Assembly: GCF_024626525.1 (NCBI RefSeq)
Contig: NZ_JANJGU010000004.1
Coordinates: forward strand, 186,001-250,000
Source of the DNA: Lederbergia panacisoli
GTDB lineage: Bacteria > Bacillota > Bacilli > Bacillales > Bacillaceae_C
Reading direction: 5' to 3'
Length of the DNA: 64,000 bases
Shown here: in pieces, positions 58,921-64,000 of the stretch
Numbering within the stretch: position 1 is the stretch's first letter
How the letters are laid out: the number at the start of each line of letters is the position of its first letter
Made by a program: the position numbers and the translations under genes
Notes under the pieces: model-generated
The model's input: only the letters and a program-made list of their open reading frames with translations
Told to the model about the DNA's origin: nothing
The model's database searches: none

Positions 58921-59546
58921 GGGCACGATGGGTTGTTCATCGTGCCCTTGACATCAATAAATTTCAAGCTAGAGGTCACGATTAGGTGTTCATTGTGCCC
59001 TTGAAGTCGATAAATTCAAGCTAGAGGTCACGATGAGGTGTTCATCGTGCCCTTGTAGTCGATAAATTCAAGCTAGAGGTCACGATGGGGTGTTCATTGT
59101 GCCCTTAACGTCGATAAATTCAAGCTAAAGGTCACGATGAGGTGTTCATCGTGACCTTGCAGTCGATAAATTCAAGCTAAAGGTCACGATGAGGTGTTCA
59201 TCGTGCCCTTGAAGTCGATAAAATCAAGCTAGAGGTCACGATGGGGTGTTCATCGTGCCCTTGAAGTCGTTAAATTCAAGCTAAAGGTCACGATGAGGTG
59301 TTCATTGTGCCCTTGAAGTCGATAAAATCAAGCTAGAGGTCACGATGGGGTGTTCATCGTGCCCTTGAAGTCGTTAAATTCAAGCTAAAGGTCACGATGA
59401 GGTGTTCATTGTGCCCTTAACGTCGTTAAATTCAAGCTAAAGGTCACGATGAGGTGTTCATCGTGCCCTTGAAGTCGATAAAATCAAGCTAGAGGTCACG
59501 ATGAGATGTTCATTGTGCCCCTGACCAGGGTAATGTCAAGGTTATT
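58921..59546. repeat. Class A hairpin array, twelve 52-base units
   Basis: Heads start at 58921, 58974, 59026, 59078, 59130, 59182, 59234, 59286, 59338, 59390, 59442 and 59494: exact 52-base steps after the first. Each reads GGTCACGATGAGGTGTTCATCGTGCCC or a close variant, a hairpin of 10-base arms; the first, GGGCACGATG...CATCGTGCCC, is perfect. Spacers read TTGAAGTCGATAAATTCAAG and CTAGA or CTAAA. Units 7-8 are repeated as 9-10 (104-base higher-order repeat). No gene in this stretch. Confidence 0.93.
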
Positions 59547-59675
59547 GTCCGATTGAGCGTTCAATCGGACCGGGAAGTTATGTGAATCAAAGTTACTATC
59601 CGTATGGAACGTTCAAAGGGCCTGTGAACGCGTAAAAAGCATCGCTATTGTCCGATTGAGATGTCCATCTAGCCC
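59547..59675. repeat. Class B hairpin units continuing the class A array in register
   Basis: GTCCGATTGA-GCGT-TCAATCGGAC (59547-59570) is a perfect 10-base-arm hairpin; further decayed heads start near 59598 and 59650, at 51-52-base steps. The first begins 53 bases after the last class A head. The same head family forms the array at 31241-31520. Confidence 0.85.
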
Positions 59676-59704
59676 ATATCAGAATCAACAGCATCATTAC
59701 ACAT

Positions 59705-60625
59705 CTACTCTGAAATATGGTAATATCGATCATCTTTGCCGAGCAGTTTTCCTCTTTTTAAAACATCCCGTGCTTTAAGGGATTCTAAAAACATACAAAC
59801 GTGGCCATATATTTTAGGTTTTCCTGTTATATATCGTTCATTAGCAGCATAACCATGCTTGATTAATAATTCACAGATGATTCTCGCACTAGAAACTCCA
59901 CTTTCCAAATATTCCAGTGTTTTGTCCTTACTGAATGATTCCGGATCCGTTCGAAAAGTATCCTCGAAAATGTAATCTTCAATATTAAAAATTATATGGG
60001 ATTCAGATTCTCTTGCCACAGGTTCAAGTATTCGCTGTTCCCTAGATTGTTCCATGTAGTCGCGAATGATTCTTTTAAGTTCATCTACATGTTTATCCAA
60101 TAAAGGGAGATCAAGATCAATATATTCTTGGATGGATTTCGGAATTTCCAAATAATCCGGCAAAAAAGGAACTTCCTGTCTAAGCTCCCACTTATTTTGT
60201 ATTTTATATAACAGCTCATCCATTTCGTAATCGATGACATTAAAGCCCATCCGGATTTCATTGACGATTTCCGATGAAAAACCGGTATGCTCCTTAAAAT
60301 GTTCGATGCCGAATCTCCTTGTCTCATTTGTAGCTTTATGTTTGACTATGTACTGATATCGGAGCGGTCTCCCGCATTCGCATGGGGTCTTTGGGTTTAC
60401 AAATCCATTGTCAATATATTCTTCCAAAATCCACTCATCCAGCAACATTTCCACTTCTTCCATCCCAGCATGTTCAGGGATGACAATTCCTTTATCACTA
60501 GCTAAAACATTGGCAAAAGCCGTTTTTTTACCTCTCTTTACGTGATGTTGAATAAATTCTTTCTGTTCAGGGGTAAGGGAGTCAAGGATTGAATCTCTAT
60601 CGCTTCTCGACAAAACTATTTTCAT
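59705..60625 (-). CDS. Conserved hypothetical protein (possible DUF3895-type)
   Basis: 306 residues, soluble, no signal peptide. N-terminal SLTPEQKEFIQHHVKRGKK is a small helical part; a central CECGRPLRYQYIVKHKATN has a CxC pair and basic strand (zinc-ribbon-like, only two cysteines); the C-terminus (about 225-306) looks like a winged helix (ARIICELLIKHGYAANERYI, KPKIYGHVCMFLESL). ATG 60625 follows AAGGAGG. I recall similar DUF3895 proteins in Bacillus, but am not certain. It lies beside the repeat array; no other context. Confidence 0.65.
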   Translation of the reverse strand: MKIVLSRSDRDSILDSLTPEQKEFIQHHVKRGKKTAFANVLASDKGIVIPEHAGMEEVEMLLDEWILEEYIDNGFVNPKTPCECGRPLRYQYIVKHKATNETRRFGIEHFKEHTGFSSEIVNEIRMGFNVIDYEMDELLYKIQNKWELRQEVPFLPDYLEIPKSIQEYIDLDLPLLDKHVDELKRIIRDYMEQSREQRILEPVARESESHIIFNIEDYIFEDTFRTDPESFSKDKTLEYLESGVSSARIICELLIKHGYAANERYITGKPKIYGHVCMFLESLKARDVLKRGKLLGKDDRYYHISE

Positions 60626-60655
60626 TTGCACTCCTCCTTAGAACAAAAATATGTA

Positions 60656-60682
60656 TGAAAAAAACGAGGCGATAACCTCGTT
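60656..60682 (-). terminator. Terminator of ilvA
   Basis: On the minus strand AACGAGG pairs with CCTCGTT, followed by TTTTTT. Confidence 0.85.
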
Positions 60683-60701
60683 CACTTCATTTTAGACATG
60701 C

Positions 60702-61970
60702 TCAAATCAAAAGATGGAACAATGTACTGTCTTTATTCACTTCTGTGTACGGAAACCCTTTTTGCTGCATACGCTCGATTAGACCTGCGTAATCTTCTTT
60801 TCGCTTTAATTCAATACCAACAAGTCCTGGGCCGCTTTCTTTATTGTTTTTCTTCGTATATTCAAAGGTTGTGATGTCGTCTTCAGGACCTAGGACACCA
60901 TCTAGGAATTCTCGCAAGGCTCCTGCTCGTTGTGGGAAATTGATGATGAAATAGTAGAGCAATCCTTCGTAAATTAAAGACTTTTCTTTAATTTCCTGCA
61001 TTCTGCCAATATCATTATTTCCACCACTAATTACACAAATAACCGATTTCCCTTTAATTTCTTCTTTGTAAAAATCGAGTGCTGCAATCGGCAAGGCTCC
61101 TGCAGGTTCGGCGATAATAGCATGTTCGTTGTATAGATCTAGGATGGTCGTACATACTTTTCCTTCTGGAACAGGAATAATATCATCCACATAATCTTTG
61201 CAAATTTCATATGTTTTTTGGCCAACACATTTTACAGCGGCCCCATCTACAAACTTATCGATTGATTCTAGTGCGGTTACACAGTTGTTTTTCAAAGCAG
61301 CTTTCATACTTGCTGCCCCTTCAGGTTCCACCCCGATCATACGGGTATGTGGAGAAAGATTTTTAATATATGCACTTAAGCCGGAAACAAGTCCGCCGCC
61401 GCCGATACTTGCAAATACAAAATCAACGGGTTCTTCAATATCGTTCATAATCTCAACGGCAACCGTTCCTTGACCAGCTATAATATCGAGATCATCAAAA
61501 GGATGGATGAAGATTTTATTTTCTTTGTTTGCATATTCCGTCGCACTCTCTGAAGAATCATCAAACGTATCGCCTACGAGGACAATGTCCACATAGTCGC
61601 GGCCGAACATTCTAACTTGGTCAATTTTTTGCTTTGGAGTCGTTTGCGGCATAAAGATGGTTCCGGAGATACCAAGATGAGAACAGGCGAAAGCAACACC
61701 TTGAGCATGATTCCCTGCACTTGCACAAACAATTCCTTTTTCACGTGCTTCGTTTTCAACAGTTTTGATTTTATAATAAGCCCCACGTAATTTAAAAGAA
61801 CGAACGTGTTGCAAATCTTCCCTTTTTACGTAAACATGACAGCCATATTTTTCAGATAATCGCTCATTTTTTTGCAAAGGGGTATGTGCCACTACGTCTT
61901 TTAAGCGCTGATATGCAATGAGAATATCTTCCACATGTACTGTCTGCGATTTTACTTTCGTCTGATTCAC
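60702..61970 (-). CDS. ilvA: Threonine dehydratase IlvA
   Basis: PLP enzyme that makes 2-ketobutyrate from threonine, the entry to isoleucine synthesis; 422 residues. The PLP lysine is in RSFKLRGAYY, the phosphate-binding loop in SIGGGGLVSG, and NHAQGVAFA also lines the cofactor site. One C-terminal ACT-like regulatory domain (about 330-422) is present, as in the short Bacillus form. GTG 61970, after AAGGAAGTGG, gives 422 residues, the B. subtilis length; the frame stays open to 62033. It is unlinked to the ilv-leu operon and has its own promoter. Confidence 0.92.
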   Translation of the reverse strand: MNQTKVKSQTVHVEDILIAYQRLKDVVAHTPLQKNERLSEKYGCHVYVKREDLQHVRSFKLRGAYYKIKTVENEAREKGIVCASAGNHAQGVAFACSHLGISGTIFMPQTTPKQKIDQVRMFGRDYVDIVLVGDTFDDSSESATEYANKENKIFIHPFDDLDIIAGQGTVAVEIMNDIEEPVDFVFASIGGGGLVSGLSAYIKNLSPHTRMIGVEPEGAASMKAALKNNCVTALESIDKFVDGAAVKCVGQKTYEICKDYVDDIIPVPEGKVCTTILDLYNEHAIIAEPAGALPIAALDFYKEEIKGKSVICVISGGNNDIGRMQEIKEKSLIYEGLLYYFIINFPQRAGALREFLDGVLGPEDDITTFEYTKKNNKESGPGLVGIELKRKEDYAGLIERMQQKGFPYTEVNKDSTLFHLLI

Positions 61971-62010
61971 CGCGCTATCCACTTCCTTCGCTAAATATGA
62001 ATATTTGTAC

Positions 62011-62045
62011 ATTATACCATGTTCATATGACAATGAACATATGAA
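62011..62045 (-). promoter_or_regulatory. ilvA promoter with palindrome
   Basis: On the minus strand a TATAAT (62011-62016) lies 41 bases before the GTG, with only a weak -35 (GTTCAT). TTCATATG (62022-62029) and CATATGAA (62038-62045) form a dyad over the -35 region, a possible regulator site. Confidence 0.5.
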
Positions 62046-62105
62046 TATTCACAATATTTGGTGAAAGCGTTATCAATTTTATCTAATTTTTGTATATGAA
62101 AAATG

Positions 62106-62774
62106 TTATTGATATTCAAAGGTAGCAGTTATCGTACTCTTGATATCCAATATCCCGGGCTGGATAGGGGTTGTGGCAGCACTTTTTACAAAAGCAGCAG
62201 CCTCCAGAGGTATAGGCCCACCGGGTAGTTTTTCGTTTTCTGTTACTAAAATAGGTGTTTTAACTAAACGCACCTTAAGTGTGCTTGCAATCGTCTCTGC
62301 TTTTTCATAAGCATTAATCACTGCCATAGACAATGCTTCTTTATAGTATTGGTTATAGTTGGATACTTCAAACTTAACCCCTGAAATCGTATTTGCCCCA
62401 TGTTTTACCGCAGTGTCCACTACTAAACCAGTACTCTCTATATGATGAATACTAATTTGCAGCAAATGATCAACTTTATACCCTCTGAATTCTTGCTTAC
62501 CGTTGGCAAAATCATATTGCGGATAAATGGAGTAATCCGTCGTTTGTATTTGCTTATCCGTTATTCCGATTTGATTCAATGCTTTCTTAATCTCCGTAAT
62601 AATCACGGCATTTTCTTCCTGAGCAACTTGTAAGGCTTTATCTTCGGTTGAAGCACCTAATGTTACTTTAGCATGGTCAGGTTGAACAGATACTTTCCCT
62701 TCTCCAATCACTTGTATAATATCTTTCTTGCTTTCATGGCTTCTATCAGAAACTTGATAAGTTTGATAATGCAA
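62106..62774 (-). CDS. SIMPL-domain (DUF541) protein
   Basis: About 222 residues of the SIMPL/DUF541 family: VIGEGKVSVQPDHAKVTLGA near the N-terminus, ITDKQIQTTDYSIYPQYDF and YKVDHLLQISIHHIESTGLV are typical. Family members (YggE-type) occur in the envelope, though this one has no signal peptide, so a cytosolic place is possible. TTG 62774, after TAGGGAG, is my start; TTG 62792 is the longer option without ribosome site. Role unknown; oxidative-stress links are reported for YggE. Confidence 0.75.
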   Translation of the reverse strand: MHYQTYQVSDRSHESKKDIIQVIGEGKVSVQPDHAKVTLGASTEDKALQVAQEENAVIITEIKKALNQIGITDKQIQTTDYSIYPQYDFANGKQEFRGYKVDHLLQISIHHIESTGLVVDTAVKHGANTISGVKFEVSNYNQYYKEALSMAVINAYEKAETIASTLKVRLVKTPILVTENEKLPGGPIPLEAAAFVKSAATTPIQPGILDIKSTITATFEYQ

Positions 62775-62986
62775 ATTTCTCCCTACTTTCAAATGTTTTA
62801 TTAATATGTACGGATTTTTTAACAGAAAGATACAGAGAATGTGAAAAAAATTTATTTGAATAAGGGTTAAAAGAGGTATCTACTAATTAAAGGTCTAATG
62901 AACTATGTGATTTGACACTGTTTCAATGGGATGCTAGCATGTTAACAATTAAATACAACTAAACCTATCGGAATTATATTTATATG

Positions 62987-63061
62987 TTGACTGTTTGCGT
63001 AATATTGTGTAGAATTCGAATAAACTGATAATCAATTATCATATAATAATAATTGATTATC
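62987..63061 (+). promoter_or_regulatory. Promoter and 13-base palindrome before the urocanase gene
   Basis: TTGACT (62987-62992) and TAGAAT (63010-63015) are 17 bases apart. Just downstream, GATAATCAATTAT (63027-63039) and ATAATTGATTATC (63049-63061) are perfect inverted arms with a 9-base spacer, a strong repressor-site candidate. It is AT-rich and somewhat Fur-box-like (GATAAT), but spacing differs. The rest of 62775-63088 holds nothing else. Confidence 0.75.
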
Positions 63062-63088
63062 TATTATTGATAAAAAGGTGGGGTGTAA

Positions 63089-64000
63089 TTGGAACGAATA
63101 TCAGCATTTCGTGGAACTCAATTAAGGTGTAAAGGTTGGAGGCAAGAGGCTTTACTTCGGATGCTTGAAAATGTGTTGGAAAACGGAGAAAACCAAAAGG
63201 ACTTGGTTGTATACGCGGCACTGGGTAAGGCAGCACGTAATTGGGAAGCTTATCATGCGATTGTGGATACCCTCCTAAATATTGAAGAAGATGAGACTTT
63301 AGTCATACAGTCGGGGAAGCCGATTGGAATATTGAAAACTCATGCTTTTGCACCACTTGTCATTATGGCTAACTGTAATATCGTCGGCAAATGGGCGACT
63401 AGTGATCATTTTTATGATTTACAGGAAAAAGGCCTAATAATGTGGGGGGGCTTGACCGCAGCTGCCTGGCAATATATCGGTTCTCAAGGTGTCATTCAAG
63501 GAACCTATGAAATTTTTGCTGCTATTGCAAAAAAACATTTTGATGATAGTTTAATAGGGAAATTTATATTAACAGCAGGTTTAGGAGGAATGGGAGGAGC
63601 ACAACCTTTAGCGGGTGTGATGGTCGGTGCTGCTATTCTTGTTGTAGAGATTGATGAGGCTCGTGTTGATAAAAGGATTGCCGATGGTTATTTACAACGG
63701 AAAACGGAAGATATAGATGAGGCTTTACGTTGGATTAAAGAAGCGACTGCCAAAGGAGAAAGTGTAAGTGTAGGATTGGTTGGGAATGCGGCTGATATAT
63801 ATCCTGAACTCGTAAAGCGGAATATCACACCAGATATCGTAACGGATCAAACGTCCGCACATGATTTATTATACGGTTATATTCCAGCAGACTATAGTCC
63901 AGAAGATGTTAAAAGAGTAAGAGAAAATAATCCTATTAAACTAAAGCAAGATGCACAATCGTCCATTGCCTTGGAAGTAGCAGCGATGCTTACTTTTAAA
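63089..64000 (+). CDS. Divergent urocanase (HutU) family protein, 3' part outside the window
   Basis: 304 codons, open to the window end. Starts at TTG 63089 after AAAAAGGTGGGGTG. RGTQLRCKGWRQEALLRML, LTAGLGGMGGAQPLAG, GLVGNAADIYPELVKRNITP and TDQTSAHDLLYGYIPADYSP are urocanate hydratase motifs that bind NAD. Yet some NAD-contact positions differ: the usual YGGIG is YAALG, and YGQMTAGSWIYIG is WGGLTAAAWQYIG, losing the glutamine. So it may be a paralogue with changed cofactor or substrate use. No other hut gene is in the window; the catalytic cysteine lies beyond its end. Confidence 0.8.
   Translation, partial: MERISAFRGTQLRCKGWRQEALLRMLENVLENGENQKDLVVYAALGKAARNWEAYHAIVDTLLNIEEDETLVIQSGKPIGILKTHAFAPLVIMANCNIVGKWATSDHFYDLQEKGLIMWGGLTAAAWQYIGSQGVIQGTYEIFAAIAKKHFDDSLIGKFILTAGLGGMGGAQPLAGVMVGAAILVVEIDEARVDKRIADGYLQRKTEDIDEALRWIKEATAKGESVSVGLVGNAADIYPELVKRNITPDIVTDQTSAHDLLYGYIPADYSPEDVKRVRENNPIKLKQDAQSSIALEVAAMLTFK

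Noticed and set aside
58921-59546. Array as a CRISPR locus
   Set aside because: The 52-base units have no unique spacers: the sequence between heads is itself repeated, and no cas genes are near.

Overview
The window looks like chromosome from a low-GC Gram-positive spore-former of the Bacillaceae. The evidence is AT-rich DNA with strong AGGAGG-type ribosome sites, frequent TTG/GTG starts, a T-box-controlled ilv-leu operon with a CodY-like box upstream, a YheC/YheD-type spore-coat protein, YtrA-type GntR/ABC genes, HssRS-like and YkoGH-like two-component systems, and a MifM/YidC2 pair. I see no rRNA, tRNA, phage, insertion sequence or CRISPR array. The species cannot be named from sequence alone.

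Layout. 1-7.1 kb: a decayed hairpin-repeat array, a YeiH-type exporter divergent from a LysR regulator, then an XRE-cupin regulator followed by potABCD (polyamine import). 7.1-19.7 kb: a coiled-coil protein, then ilvE, ilvD, an isoleucine-type T-box and ilvB-ilvN-ilvC-leuA-leuB-leuC-leuD. A 153-base fold-back repeat, or a shortened copy of it, precedes ilvE, ilvD and ilvB; before ilvB it is amplified to four exact tandem copies. 20-21.3 kb: an ECF sigma factor overlapping a membrane protein whose outer domain is a signal-peptidase-I fold without catalytic residues (candidate new anti-sigma type). 21.4-25.3 kb: a YtrA-like GntR/ABC operon, an AAC(3)-family acetyltransferase and the YheC/D protein. 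25.5-31.1 kb: MMPL transporter, CtaG-like protein, HssRS-like pair and CopD-like protein. 31.7-41.6 kb: TldD/TldE, a MATE pump, a phospholipase-D-like protein, a YkoGH-like pair with two PepSY proteins sharing a promoter architecture, and a dead VTC gene.

41.8-49 kb: a nuclease lipoprotein, a dead GNAT gene, TetR and AraC regulators, an aldo/keto reductase, an MFS gene broken by an 8-base tandem duplication, and an intact MFS gene. 49-58.9 kb: esterase, DUF3231 protein, AHSA1-ArsR pair, CueP-like copper lipoprotein, FNT channel with ResD-like sites, mifM-yidC2, a YknXYZ-like efflux system and the tail of an adhE gene. 58.9-64 kb: a 12-unit 52-base hairpin array that passes in register into a second hairpin family, a hypothetical protein, ilvA, a SIMPL-domain protein and the start of a divergent urocanase running off the window.

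How it fits together: ilvE, ilvD, ilvBNC, leuABCD and the distant ilvA together make isoleucine, valine and leucine. Much of the rest is envelope stress sensing and export. The most unusual features are three intergenic families of hairpin repeats, all with a period near 51-52 bases, two of which are joined in one array, and the sigma factor/dead-signal-peptidase pair.
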